A DNA stretch of 64,000 nt from Oncomelania hupensis (taxonomy: Eukaryota > Mollusca > Gastropoda > Littorinimorpha > Pomatiopsidae). Shown in pieces: positions 23,986 through 35,265 of this stretch. The translations under genes were made by a program, and so were the position numbers. The stretch's first letter is position 1. Every line of letters begins with the position of its first letter. The notes beneath the pieces were generated by a model. The model was not told where the DNA came from, did not search any database, and saw only the letters and a program-made list of their open reading frames with translations. The stretch is taken from the NCBI GenBank assembly GCA_036898135.1, contig CM072513.1, forward strand, positions 79,479,463 through 79,543,462, in the 5' to 3' direction.

Positions 23986-26900
23986 TTGCTTCGTGAGCGA
24001 ACAACAGATCGGGACTACGTGGCTACCGTAAGACTACGTCGAGGGACAGTCTCGGAGCTACATCGCCAGTGTTACAGCGAGCGTCGAGCGGACGTCGCGT
24101 CTATTTCAGCACAGGAGCGTATACATCAACACCAGCGTGGTGCAGCGTCGCATACGACGAGGACAGCGGGGCCTGCGTCAACGAAGGCGACTAGTGACAA
24201 GCATCAGCGCTACTGCAGAAAGCGTGCTGTTCTAGAACAGTCTAGTAAGGTACAGCACAGTCAAGAACTTTCCAGAAAAAAAGAACTCTACAGTCAAGAA
24301 CTTTCCAGAAAAAAAGAACTCTACAGTCAAGAACTTTCCAGAAAAGAACTTTCCAGAATAGAACTTTCCAGAAGCATCAAGATGGCTGACTTCTGGCAGA
24401 AAGGGGTTGAACTAAATCTAAAAGGCAAACAGCTGACGGAGTACGTCAAATCCCAGGAGAGAATACAAGAACGAGAATTAGAAGAGCAGCGTCGCCGTGA
24501 AGAAAGAGAATTAGAAGAGCAGCGTCGCCGAGAAGAAAGAGAAGAGCGGCGTCAAGAAAGAGAAGAGCGGCGTCAAGAAAGAGAAGCAGAAGAGCAGCGA
24601 CGCCGAGAAGAAAGAGAGATGGAAGAGAGACAACTAGAAGCTGATCGTCAGTACCAGCTAGAGTTGGCGCGTATCCAGAACAATCAGCATGCGCCACAAG
24701 TCACCAACGACCATACGGCTCCAAAATTGCCAGCTTTCGTCGACGGGAAGGACCAGATCGACAGCTATCTGGCGAGATTCGAAAGGTTCGCCGAAAGCTC
24801 CAATTGGCAACCTCGAGACTGGGCGATTCGACTAAGTGCACTTCTGACAGGGCAAGCGCTCGAAGTTTACACCAGACTGTCGAACGATGACGCCAAAAAC
24901 TACGACGTCTTGAAAGAGGCCCTATTGCAGTGCTACAACTTTACAGAGAAGGGCTACCGTAAACGCTTCCGTGAATGCCGGCCTAAGTCAGACGAGACGC
25001 CAAAGCAGTTTGTGGAGCGCCTGTCGTCATATCTACACAAGTGGGTGGAGTTATCAGGCGAAACGAAGTCTTACGACAGTCTCCATGACCTGATCGTGAA
25101 GGAACAATTTCTCAATGCCTGTCACAAGGACCTAGCGACCCACTTAGAAGAACAAAAGCTGCAGACGCTTAAAGATGTGACTGAGGCTGCTGAAAGATAT
25201 CTCATCGCTCATGGGAAAACCCTGGGGCCACCCAGCGCGACGAAACATTTTCAGAAGACTGCAAACCATGTGAACCAGATCCAGGGAAGCCAGACGAGCC
25301 AGAGACAGACAGACTCCACGCCTCCTCCCAGGGAAGGGCATTCAAGAGGCTGTTTCACTTGCAACGCTACAGACCACAGAGCAGCTAACTGTCCTCAAAA
25401 CAAAAGTAGCGGACAGCGGAGCAGTACGGACAACGCAGCGGTGGGCAACCGGCAGAGGCGGTTTTCCAATCAACGGCAAACCAGTAGATCTGACCATCAG
25501 GTGTGCGGCGGGAGCGTCATTCTTCCGAGTGAGACCGAGCGCACAGCTACCCCTGCGGACGTGCAAGAGTGCATGACCGATGGCCAACTTCTTCTTGCCA
25601 ACGGGAAATCCATCCCCGTCGTCGCCAGCGCAGCTGTGACCGTCCAGAACATGCCTGTTTCAAAGGGACGCGTCGGAAATCATGAAGTGACTGTTTTAAG
25701 AGACTCTGGTTGCAGTGGGGTCATCGTCAGAGAAGACCTAATCGCTAAAGAACAGTTCACTGGCGATTCAAAATGGACACTTATGGCCGACAGCAAATGT
25801 TTGAAAGCGCCAGTTGCGAAGATTCATGTCAACACCCCTTTCTACATAGGCGAAGTCGAAGCGGTTTGCCTGAAGAAGCCGCTGTATGATTTGATGATCG
25901 GGAATATAGACGGCGCGAGACGACCCGACGACCCCGATCCAGAGTGGAGTCCTGCCTCAACTCAACACGTCGAAGTTGTGGAGGAGGATCCATTGCCATT
26001 TCCCGATGGAGACCTTACAGAGCTGCTACGGGACAATGTGGTTACTCCGGCTCAGCCCTGCCGACCAGATATCGTCGGTGCCGTTACTACCAGGGCCCAG
26101 GCCAAGAGAGACAAGACGTCTACGCCACTGAAGGTCGCCGACAACTCCAAAGCTGCCATCGTGGACAGAGATAAGCTTATCCAGCTCCAGGAAGCTGATA
26201 GCACTTTAAACAAGTATAGGAACCGCCAAGACCACGTGACCAAGGGCAGTGGCACGGTCTATTTTGAGGTGAAGGCCAAGATCCTGTATCGAATCTTCCA
26301 GCACCCGAGGGTTAACGGAGGGAAACCACTACGTCAAGTATTGGTACCGTTACCCCTAAGGCGCCAGGTGATGGAAGTAGCTCATGACTCTATCATGGGA
26401 GGTCACCTGGGTATCAAGAAGACGTCGGACAGAATCCAGGCGGTATTCTACTGGCCAGGACTTCATGCGGACGTCAGCCGTTTCTGCCGATCATGTGACA
26501 TTTGCCAGAAGACCATACCTCGAGGAAGGGTCCCGAAAGTACCTATGCAGAGGATGCCTTTGATCGACCGACCTTTCAAGAGGGTGGCCTTAGACTTAAT
26601 CGGCGAAATAAGACCTCCGAGTGAAGAAGGTCATCGGTGGGTACTGACTTTAGTGGACTATGCGACTCGGTACCCAGAAGCAGTGCCACTGAAGAAGATT
26701 GACACTGAAACTGTAGCAGAGGCACTGGTGGACATGTTCAGTAGACTTGGAGTGCCTGAAGAAATTCTGACAGACCTCGGGACGCAGTTCGTCTCTGACT
26801 GCATGAAGGAGGTCAACAGACTGCTGAGCATCCGGCATTTGACTACGACACCCTACCATCCGATGTGCAACGGGCTTGTCGAGAAGTTCAATGCTACGCT

Positions 26901-28914
26901 GAAGTCTACCCTGAAGAAACTGTGCAGCGAGCAGCCCAGACAATGGCATCGCTACATTAACGCCTTACTTTTCGCCTACAGAGAAGTACCGCAGGAGTCC
27001 ACCGGCTTTTCTCCGTTCGAGCTGCTGTACGGAAGAACCATCCGAGGGCCGATGCACATCCTAAAAGAACTGTGGACGAAAGAAGTAGACACCCCAGAGG
27101 TGAAGAACAGCTACCAGTACGTGTTTGAGCTACGGGAGAAGCTGGAGCAGACTCTCGAGATAGCCAGAGAAAACCTGAAGAAATCCCAGGACTGTGGAAA
27201 GCACTACTATGACCGTAGGGCTGTGAACAGGAAGTTCAAACCTGGCAACAAAGTGCTGGTGCTGCTACCTACCGATCACAATAAGTTGCTGATGCAGTGG
27301 AAAGGCCCGTACGAAGTGGAGACCGTGGTGGGAATCAACGACTACAAGGTGAAGGTCGGCCAGCATTCCAAGATATACCACGCCAACCTCCTTAAGCTGT
27401 ACGTGGAAAGGCCATCGGAGACTGTGCACGCAGCCACAGCAGCTGTGACCGACGACAGCTTTGACAGCGAAGAACTGTTGGAACTGGGAGACTTCCACAG
27501 CAAAGAAGGCATCGATGATGTTAAGCTAGGACCGAGCTTGACGGAAGGTCAAAAGTTGGAGCTCAAGGACCTTATGGGCGAGTTTCCCCACAACTTCAGC
27601 GATGTCCCTGGCTCTACAACTTTGGTCGAACACGAAGTCCACCTCACTTCGAATATCCCTGTTCGATCCAAGCCCTTCCCGATCCCTTTCAAGGCCCGTG
27701 AATCCTTGAAGAAAGACGTCGATGAGATGCTGAAGATGGGCATCATTAGGGAGTCCAGTTCCCCTTACGCATCCCCTGTCGTGGTCGTGAAGAAGAAGGA
27801 CGGGAGCAATAGAGTATGCATCGACTACAGAAAGGTTAATAAGATCACCGTCTTCGATCCCGAGCCGATGCCTACGGCAGCAGACCTCTTCCGCCAATTA
27901 TCGGGGAGTAAAATCTTCTCAAAAATTGACCTCAGCAAGGGTTATTGGCAAGTCCCCGTGCGTCAACAGGACATACCAAAGACTGCTTTCATAACTCCTG
28001 ATGGGACGTACGAGTGCCTAAGGATGCCCTTTGGCATGGTCAACAGCGGAGCTACCCTGAAGAGAGGAATGAGGAAGATGCTCAAAGGGATGGACAACGT
28101 CGTGTGTTACTGGGACGACCTGCTAGTCCACACCCAGACCTGGAAGGAGCATCTGCAGACCTTGAGGGAGCTGTTCCACCGTCTTCAAGAGGCCAACCTG
28201 ACCGTGAGACCCAGTAAGTGCATTCTGGGGACTGACAACGTCGACTTTATCGGCCATTCGCTGAAAGAAGGACAAAAGGGGCTTCTGCTAGAAAACGTCA
28301 CCAAAATTCTGAATGCTCCACGTCCCCAAACCAAGAAGCAGGTGCGATCTTTCCTGGGGTTGGCTGGATACTACAGGGAGTTTGTACCAAACTACTCCGC
28401 CATCACAGCACCCTTGTCGGACCTGGTGCGGAAAGGCTGTCCAAACCAAGTGCAGTGGGGACCGTCTCAGGAGAGGGCATACCAGACTGTGCGCGACCTC
28501 CTTTCGAAGGATCCGGTGCTACGACTGCCTGACACTTCCAAAGAATTCGTCTTAAGAACAGACGCAGCGGATGAAGGCATCGGCGCCATACTGATGCAAG
28601 AACACGAAGGGAAACTATTTCCGGTCAGTTACGCCAGCAAGAAGCTGTCCAGGGCTGAGAAAAATTACTCGACCATGGAGAAAGAGTGCCTTGCCATCAT
28701 ATGGGGAATCCGGAAGTTCGAACTGTACCTTCAAGGAGTGAAGTTCGTGCTACAGACTGATCACAAACCGCTAACTTACTTGAACTCTGCCAAGTTTGTG
28801 AACAGTCGGATCATGAGATGGGCTATGTACTTGCAGAACTTTAACATGCGAGTAGAATCTATCAAAGGATCGGACAATGTTGGTGCGGACTTCCTCAGCA
28901 GAGTGTGTGAGTAA
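23986..28914 (+). CDS. Gag-Pol polyprotein, integrase-before-RT order
   Basis: Single uninterrupted 1642-codon frame; Gag probably starts at the later Met at 24382 (residue 133, aagATGG context), because the upstream part is leader-like with repeats. In order: charged coiled-coil-like region (~160-230); Gag capsid-like domain (~247-410); zinc knuckle C456-X2-C-X4-H-X4-C469; protease D573-S-G; integrase zinc finger H800-X6-H807-X29-C837-X2-C840; catalytic D870, D930, E966 with a D-35-E spacing; GPY/F module near W1105; RT with D1315 and YWDD at 1375-1378; RNase H with D1526. The YWDD box, where Y[V/I/L]DD is usual, and LTDLG instead of LTDQG are mild departures. No frameshift or stop separates gag from pol. 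Confidence 0.93.
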   Translation: MLRERTTDRDYVATVRLRRGTVSELHRQCYSERRADVASISAQERIHQHQRGAASHTTRTAGPASTKATSDKHQRYCRKRAVLEQSSKVQHSQELSRKKELYSQELSRKKELYSQELSRKELSRIELSRSIKMADFWQKGVELNLKGKQLTEYVKSQERIQERELEEQRRREERELEEQRRREEREERRQEREERRQEREAEEQRRREEREMEERQLEADRQYQLELARIQNNQHAPQVTNDHTAPKLPAFVDGKDQIDSYLARFERFAESSNWQPRDWAIRLSALLTGQALEVYTRLSNDDAKNYDVLKEALLQCYNFTEKGYRKRFRECRPKSDETPKQFVERLSSYLHKWVELSGETKSYDSLHDLIVKEQFLNACHKDLATHLEEQKLQTLKDVTEAAERYLIAHGKTLGPPSATKHFQKTANHVNQIQGSQTSQRQTDSTPPPREGHSRGCFTCNATDHRAANCPQNKSSGQRSSTDNAAVGNRQRRFSNQRQTSRSDHQVCGGSVILPSETERTATPADVQECMTDGQLLLANGKSIPVVASAAVTVQNMPVSKGRVGNHEVTVLRDSGCSGVIVREDLIAKEQFTGDSKWTLMADSKCLKAPVAKIHVNTPFYIGEVEAVCLKKPLYDLMIGNIDGARRPDDPDPEWSPASTQHVEVVEEDPLPFPDGDLTELLRDNVVTPAQPCRPDIVGAVTTRAQAKRDKTSTPLKVADNSKAAIVDRDKLIQLQEADSTLNKYRNRQDHVTKGSGTVYFEVKAKILYRIFQHPRVNGGKPLRQVLVPLPLRRQVMEVAHDSIMGGHLGIKKTSDRIQAVFYWPGLHADVSRFCRSCDICQKTIPRGRVPKVPMQRMPLIDRPFKRVALDLIGEIRPPSEEGHRWVLTLVDYATRYPEAVPLKKIDTETVAEALVDMFSRLGVPEEILTDLGTQFVSDCMKEVNRLLSIRHLTTTPYHPMCNGLVEKFNATLKSTLKKLCSEQPRQWHRYINALLFAYREVPQESTGFSPFELLYGRTIRGPMHILKELWTKEVDTPEVKNSYQYVFELREKLEQTLEIARENLKKSQDCGKHYYDRRAVNRKFKPGNKVLVLLPTDHNKLLMQWKGPYEVETVVGINDYKVKVGQHSKIYHANLLKLYVERPSETVHAATAAVTDDSFDSEELLELGDFHSKEGIDDVKLGPSLTEGQKLELKDLMGEFPHNFSDVPGSTTLVEHEVHLTSNIPVRSKPFPIPFKARESLKKDVDEMLKMGIIRESSSPYASPVVVVKKKDGSNRVCIDYRKVNKITVFDPEPMPTAADLFRQLSGSKIFSKIDLSKGYWQVPVRQQDIPKTAFITPDGTYECLRMPFGMVNSGATLKRGMRKMLKGMDNVVCYWDDLLVHTQTWKEHLQTLRELFHRLQEANLTVRPSKCILGTDNVDFIGHSLKEGQKGLLLENVTKILNAPRPQTKKQVRSFLGLAGYYREFVPNYSAITAPLSDLVRKGCPNQVQWGPSQERAYQTVRDLLSKDPVLRLPDTSKEFVLRTDAADEGIGAILMQEHEGKLFPVSYASKKLSRAEKNYSTMEKECLAIIWGIRKFELYLQGVKFVLQTDHKPLTYLNSAKFVNSRIMRWAMYLQNFNMRVESIKGSDNVGADFLSRVCE
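24258..24370 (+). repeat. 33-bp tandem repeats in the gag leader
   Basis: cagtcaagaactttccagaa recurs three times, twice with a 33-bp spacing, followed by shorter ctttccagaa units. They encode repeated SQELSRKKELY. They lie just ahead of the likely Gag start. Confidence 0.85.
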
Positions 28915-29109
28915 AGAACATTGACTGTGTGGATGAACTGTGAACATTGACAATATCCAGATAGACTTGAAGATGAAAACCATTGACTCTGTGTAGATAA
29001 GCTGAGCGCAATAACAGTATTCAGAAAGCCTTAAATTAGTTTCAATTGTGGACTTTGTTTGTGCATTACGTTTCAACGTTGTTGAAAGAAATTGGGTAAA
29101 TTTCTTCTT

Positions 29110-29122
29110 GAGTGGGGGGTTA
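29110..29122 (+). other. Polypurine tract
   Basis: gagtggggggtta immediately before the 3' LTR; the G-run is the expected plus-strand primer site. Confidence 0.75.
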
Positions 29123-29766
29123 TGTTACGTTGAAACGTGAACGAAAGTATGTCGGAAGCGCGCACAATAGATCTAATCGTTTCGTTTTGCAAAGTATTCA
29201 ATAATGGTGTTTATTTACCTTTGATTTGAGTTTGCATTGTTGTTAGGAGAGACTTTGTATAACGTTGATAATTTGCGTTAGTCGATATTATTTGAGAATC
29301 TTCTGGATATGCGTGTTTACTCTTGATAGAAACTTCCCGATACATGTCGAAGCAAGAGGTCGTTCTGGAAGATATAAAAATATGTATTGACGTAAGTCAG
29401 TGATGACGATCTTTAATTCTGATTGGTTGGTTGTAATGCGTCATTTTCTAGAACGAGCTGTCGTCATCTCGAAGGAGAGGAAAAATTATTTATTCGATGC
29501 TCCGTGTGTTGTTGAGAAAGTAAAGTTGTTGATAGTGAAACTGAGAGTTGCTGTGAAAGTTGTTGAGTTGAATTGAGAATTGTATGCAGTTGTTGATGTG
29601 TGCTGAATAAAAGTGGAAAACTTCATACGTCGACTTTGTGACTTGTACGCTGTTTGGACGGGCTGTGTGAATAAACGAATCTGAGTTACACAACTATCAG
29701 GAATTCAAGCATCGGGGCTGAATCAGATACTGATAGAAAATACCAACATCGAACTTGAGTGTAACA
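29123..29766 (+). repeat. 3' LTR
   Basis: 644 bp, same sequence as 23158-23801 as far as I can read; ends GTAACA before the target copy gaact. Confidence 0.93.
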
Positions 29767-29771
29767 GAACT
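29767..29771. repeat. 5-bp target-site duplication, right
   Basis: gaact, identical to 23153-23157. Confidence 0.85.
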
Positions 29772-30611
29772 ATACAAGTTACAGTTATTGTGGAACACAG
29801 GTGTAAATGGTATGAGGTTTGGATTTATTTGTCTTTTACAAAAGTGTAAAGTGTTAATATTTGGCCTCCATATTTGAAAGGGGAGAGCGAGCATTCATTT
29901 GTGGATCCTGGTGGTTGCCCCTTGCTTATTCTGTATTGCATCTGTGGTAGATTCTGCTTTAGTGCTGGGTAATTTCAGCACTGCTTGTTTTATGTTTGTT
30001 AGTTTTTCCGGAGTTATTTCCTCTCTGGAACTGAGTTATTCCCTCCCTTGAACGGAGTTATTCCCTCCCTTGAAATGAATGTTGCCTTATATTTTGTATC
30101 CTTTAAGAAGAAAAAAACAAACAAAAACAACGCCTCATAACTTTCTGCGCTTGATGAATATTATTATTGTTGCTTATATTTTGCATTCATTTTTTTTTTA
30201 AACTAGACATGATCATGGTTTTTGTTTGATGTTTTATTTTCATTTGCTGTATTATAATCATGCTGGCGTTCCATTCCAGAACACTTTGTGTTGAAGCATG
30301 TAGAATGTTTTGTTTGTGTGTGTGCGTGACACTCGTGCAGGCGGGTACCTATGAACGTATGCATTGACATTTGGAGAGGTTTGTGTGTGCGTGGAAGGGG
30401 GAAAACATATTTCCAGTGTAAATGCATTTGGACAAGCAAAATACTGTCTTGTGTGTTTTACCTGTATTATTTGTAGCAAGCTCTCAAACGTCAAATAAAA
30501 TCAAATGAATGAAAGAAACAATAGCCTCTTTGGTAAAAACAAAGGAATGGATGACTTGTAATGCACCCAATTATCTTCCATCATGCCCATTGTATATAGA
30601 ATGTTGAGTGA
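29772..30611. other. Non-coding stretch
   Basis: Near 30014-30080 the string gagttattccctcccttgaa occurs in tandem, resembling the reverse of aagggagataactc-type motifs seen elsewhere here. No gene recognised. Confidence 0.4.
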
Positions 30612-30735
30612 GTGAGTTAGTCATTGTTTATAGGGTCCAGCGGACTGCAAAGAGATCAATCAGGACCACAACTTGGTTGAAAGAGGACTCACCCCCGATT
30701 CGTATAAAAGATCTGCTGAAACAACCCTGGATTAT
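30612..30735 (-). repeat. 0.58-kb repeat, 3'-end fragment
   Basis: ttatagggtccagcggactg followed by gatctgctgaaacaaccc is the reverse complement of the 3' part of the family at 18590-19161. Confidence 0.65.
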
Positions 30736-30877
30736 GAGAGTTGACCAATCTTTGTTACTGCTTGATGTGACCTTTTCAAAATGGAAAGCACTTTTTCATG
30801 TTTTTGGACAATCAAATGTCTTTACGTTTAATGCTCATGATGGCAGAGCTGGAACATTAGTGCAGAATCACATCCCC

Positions 30878-31470
30878 TCATGGAGGTGCTGGGAGTTTCT
30901 GTATAAATAATATCCCCAATTTCTGGAAATGTAGTGCTTTAAGTTCTCACTGTCGCTGTCTTTCTCCTTTGTTCTTCCGCATTCCTACTCTTGTTCTATC
31001 AATCTACTATACTATCTTCTTCGCTAGACCAGCCACCTACCTTTTTTCTTGAAAATTCTGCCAAAACTCATTTGTTTTTGAGGTCTGTTGGGTCAGCTTG
31101 GGGATATCGGACGCTTTCTGCCAAATGGTCACTAGGTCTTTCTATGTTATTATTACTTAGCAATGTGGGCACTTTATATGTATGTGTTTTGTTGATATTT
31201 TATAATGTTTATATTCCATTTTATTTTTTTTTAAACGGGAGTTCAATAAATTAGAGTATAGCCTCTGCCTCCCCTGCGTGGGATGCCTTTATTCAATATA
31301 GTAAAGTGACCTGCTGGTGGTGTGCCTTGAGTGTTACCACTGGGATTGTTTTAGCAGATTTTATATGGATCAGGGCCATCTTCTTTCAACCAAATTGTAG
31401 TCCTGATTTTGTGGTCCTGATTCGGCTCTTTGCAGTCCGATGGACCCTGTAAGCAATGAATAACTAACTA
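30878..31470 (+). repeat. 0.58-kb dispersed repeat, copy 4
   Basis: ggaggtgctgggagtttctg opening, gaggtctgttgggtcagctt in the middle, and gaccctgtaagcaatgaata at the end. Confidence 0.75.
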
Positions 31471-33824
31471 AAAAGGGCAGAATCGCACACGTAGCGCAAC
31501 ACACCCTCACACTGCACATGCGTGCATTTATACAGTCTGACTGGAGCAAGCAACATGATAACCATTTTGTTTCTCCTGATTTTAATATAGCACATATGTA
31601 CAATTTGTTTTCAGAGTTAACAAAGGAATGCGTGAAAAGTATTAATATATAGTTTCATAGCAAAAATGTCCCTGTACAGTTTAAAATCATCATATTGACA
31701 ACACTGACAGTCTTCTGAAATGTTCATCTATACATTTACACAAATTTTTATTGAACACAGTTTATTATTTAACAGTATCTACACATTGGGGTAGTAGATT
31801 ATTATGAAAATACAGTACAGACGAGAAAACAATAGTTGATGGAACGAATGGAGATCAGTTGCAAATTAATATGGAATCGATTTGATATGGAATCAAAAGT
31901 TAGTACCAGCAATTTTAATTAATAAGTATCATTACACATAACAAACTGGTTACATAAGGGGTGAGGGTTGGAAGAGGGGGATCTCAAAACATTGAAGACT
32001 CCTCTCTCTCTCTTCTCTCAACAATCATATAGTTGTACAGCATTTCTCCTGCTGCCAAATCTTGGTCACATCATAGTTGATAAAAGTTGTCTTTCCCTTG
32101 ATTTTAAATCTTTTTCCCACTAATTCCTTGATGCACCTTGAGCATAATAAACCATATGAGTACATAATTATATACTGTGTCTACATAATTTTAAAAAAAA
32201 ATCTGTACTATCATCGCCCGTGGGACTGTAGATACATGTATTTGTACAGAGAAAAAAAATTTAGCAAAAAATACATCATAAGCCAGATTTTAACTGAGGA
32301 AAACCAACAATAACCCAACAACACTATGTATCTTATCCATTCAGAACCCAGATTCACTGTTATCATCAATTGTAAATAATGTCCACTCAGTTGATTAAAC
32401 TTCTGTTGGCTGCCATTATTATATTTATGGAATATTTCTTGCACAATACATACAAGTTAAAAAGAAATCAATCTCTGCACTTTCGTAACTCTTATCTCAC
32501 AATGAACCAAAAAATGTAGTTTTAAAAATGTCAAATATTTTCCCCAATTTCTCCAATCAATGACCCACAAAAAAGTATTCTTTGCAACTCAAGATTTGTG
32601 TGTGTGTGCGAGGTAAAAACAAAACAAAAAAACTCTAGCAAGTACTGGGTTGTTCTTGGACCTTACAACTTGTCCGTGGATTCGAGTAATTCATCATATA
32701 TGTGATCTCCTGAATTTAATAATTCGAGGGAATCAAATAATATTCTCCCAGAATGAAGAATAGTTGGCATACAACATGTACACTCTTACCGGATATAAGC
32801 CACAAAGAACGTCTTCAGTTATACTATAAACTGGTACCACAAACAATAATTTTGACTGACATAACATAAAATTAAATTGTGTACACACCGCGACCACGGT
32901 ACTCATCAACATTCTTAATAAATGGAGATTCAGGCACACTCATTTCAGAATGTGTATAGAAATGGCAAACATTCGGCAGTTTATTTTTACTTCTATCAAA
33001 AACTACTGCCTGCTCTTTGTCTTGATTCCATCTCACCATACAACTTGTTGGTATCCAGAAATAGGAAAGGTAATAAACCACTCAGTATTTCTCTTCCTAT
33101 CCTAACTACCCACACTCTTTCTTTCCCCGAGTCTTTCTTCATTTCCAGGGCTCCCCATTTGCAATGAATCTTAGGAGTGGGCTCACTTCCATTTTACAAT
33201 GTTAAGGATTTTTTTTCATTCCTTGTTAAGCGTTTTAATGAGTGGGAAAAAAACGATGGATGAAAGCGTACTGTGACATCACTTCCTAAGCATAGTGACG
33301 AATTAGGAGCTTTGTGATTGGTTGATAGTGTAGAAGGTAAACCAATGAGCTAACTTTTCGTTGCGTGGCTGTGTTAATTTTAAATATAATACTTACCAAA
33401 ACAGTAAACACTCTTGTAAGAAACAGTTGTTTGTCGGTCACTCGTTCAGAAAAAAATGCATTTTTGCCTCGCTTAACATCACGCTCACAATCTTTTTGCG
33501 CCGTAGATAGACTTTTTAGGCGTGTTTTCAGCACCATTTGTAACATTTCAGACATACTTCTCATACCTGATCGGCAATTCTAAGGTGTGATTTTAGGGTC
33601 TAAGCCATGATTGCGCCATATCTCAGCGTAATGGAGAGCCCCGATTTATGCACCTCTCAAAAATAAAATTGAATGGGCCAAATACAGAAGAAAAATGTCT
33701 TTTCCCATGATGATTATTGATACACAACTACACACACACACAAACCATATTTGCATATAATCTTACACACACACACACACACACAAGCATTCATACACAT
33801 CCACACACACCAAAAGCTGTACAC

Positions 33825-33857
<33 letters not shown>

Positions 33858-34084
33858 ACAATGTGACAAACTCCATAAAAGCCAAAGTTCAAAAGAGTAA
33901 TCTGGGACAGGATTGAGTATGCAGGATATTTTGTTCTCTTGATTACAAGAGCACAAGATGTGGGGGTTTTCCCCTTGTCCTTATACAACAAAGTTTTCAT
34001 AATCATTTATTTTCAAGAACATGAGATAATATTTCTCTTCCTGATACGAGAACTTTAACTTTACATACAATTTATTCCTAAATA
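31471..34084. other. Intergenic AT-rich DNA
   Basis: No gene recognised. (CA)n tracts lie at about 33725-33785 and 33830-33857. It could include distal 3' flank of the minus-strand gene beyond 37273. Confidence 0.4.
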
Positions 34085-34640
34085 TGAGAACACCGCATTA
34101 AGGTCACTGGTTGATTGATTATTTTCAGGAAACTGAACAAGTAGTAGGGCCAATCCAATATGATTCACATGCTCTTTAAGGGAATTGCAATATTTAACAT
34201 GGAAATGGCTATCCAAAAGAAAAAAAAAAGTGGCATTAAAATGCAAATAATACTGACTTTTTATATTTCTATGCTCTTGACCTTGAGATGATCTTGACCT
34301 CTGGCTCCAAATACACTCATGTAATATGAAATAAACTTCAGCAAAAGTTGTATTATGCAACAAAAAAAAACAGTGACCTTGGGATGACCTTGACTTTAAG
34401 TTACCTTGGGATGACCTTGACCTTCTGATGACCTCTTATAATTCCACTGTACGATTACCTATTTTTTGTATGTTTTTGCAAGGGCTAATATGACCCTGAC
34501 CTTCAAGATCAATGCAAAAACGAAACAAATATAAATCTATTACCTCTAAATACAACAAGATTGGACTTTGTATCTCTCATAGTTTAGAGTAAAGGTTACT
34601 TCAAAGTACCTATACTAACTGACTTTGGACAGCCCAAGTG
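34085..34640 (-). repeat. AAGGTCA-rich dispersed repeat, second copy
   Basis: Reverse-orientation copy of the 8285-10012 family, with several tgaccttga / gatgaccttgac units and agtaggtacttt...ctgactttggacag at its end. Confidence 0.65.
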
Positions 34641-34649
34641 ACCTAGTTT

Positions 34650-35265
34650 GTTATTTATTCATTGCTTACAGGGTCCAGTGGACTGCAAAGAGCCGAATCA
34701 GGACCAAAAAATCAAGACTACAACTTCGATGAAAGAGGAATCACCCCTGATCCGCATAAAAGATCTGTCGAAACAATCCTAGTGGTAACACTGAAGGCAC
34801 TCCACCAGGCGTTCACTTTACAATAAAGACATCCCACACAGGGGATGCTGAGGCTGTACTCTAATTTATCGAACCCCCGTTTACAAAAACAAAATAGAAT
34901 ACAAACATCAATATAAAATATCAACAAAACACATACATATAAAATGCCTACATTGCCAAATAATAACATCATAGGAAGCCCCAGTGACCACCTGGCAGAA
35001 AGCGTTCAATATTTCCAAGGTGATCCAACAGACCTCACACACAAATCAGGAGTTTTGTCCCAGAAGAGTTTTCAAGAAAAAAGATAGGTGACTAGTCTAT
35101 TGAAGAAGAAGATATATAGTAGATTGATAGAACAGAGTAGGAATGAGAAAGAACAAAGGAGAAAGACAGCGACAGTGGGAATTTAAAGCACTAAATTTCC
35201 AGAAAATGGGAATACTATTTATACTGAAACTCCCCGGCACCCCAACTGGGGGTTATTAATCTATA
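34650..35265 (-). repeat. 0.58-kb dispersed repeat, copy 5 (reverse)
   Basis: Starts attcattgcttacagggtcc and ends actgaaactccccggcaccc, the reverse complement of the family consensus. Confidence 0.75.

Larger units (their letters stand above)
23158..29766 (+). mobile_element. Apparently intact Gmr1-type Ty3/gypsy LTR retrotransposon
   Basis: 6609 bp: 644-bp LTR, leader, one 1642-codon gag-pol frame, polypurine tract, 644-bp LTR, with 5-bp target duplication gaact on both sides. The two LTRs look identical on reading, which implies a recent insertion. The polyprotein order is Gag, zinc knuckle, protease, integrase, RT, RNase H. Integrase before RT is the Ty1/copia-like order, yet the RT and the integrase GPY/F module are of Ty3/gypsy type; that combination defines the Gmr1 lineage. 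No envelope frame. A diverged relative lies at 4696-5734. Confidence 0.93.

Noticed and set aside
23986..24381. Gag start at 23986
   Set aside because: Kept as the open-frame limit, but the Met at 24382 has the better context and begins the recognisable Gag; the upstream part has repeats and leader-like composition.
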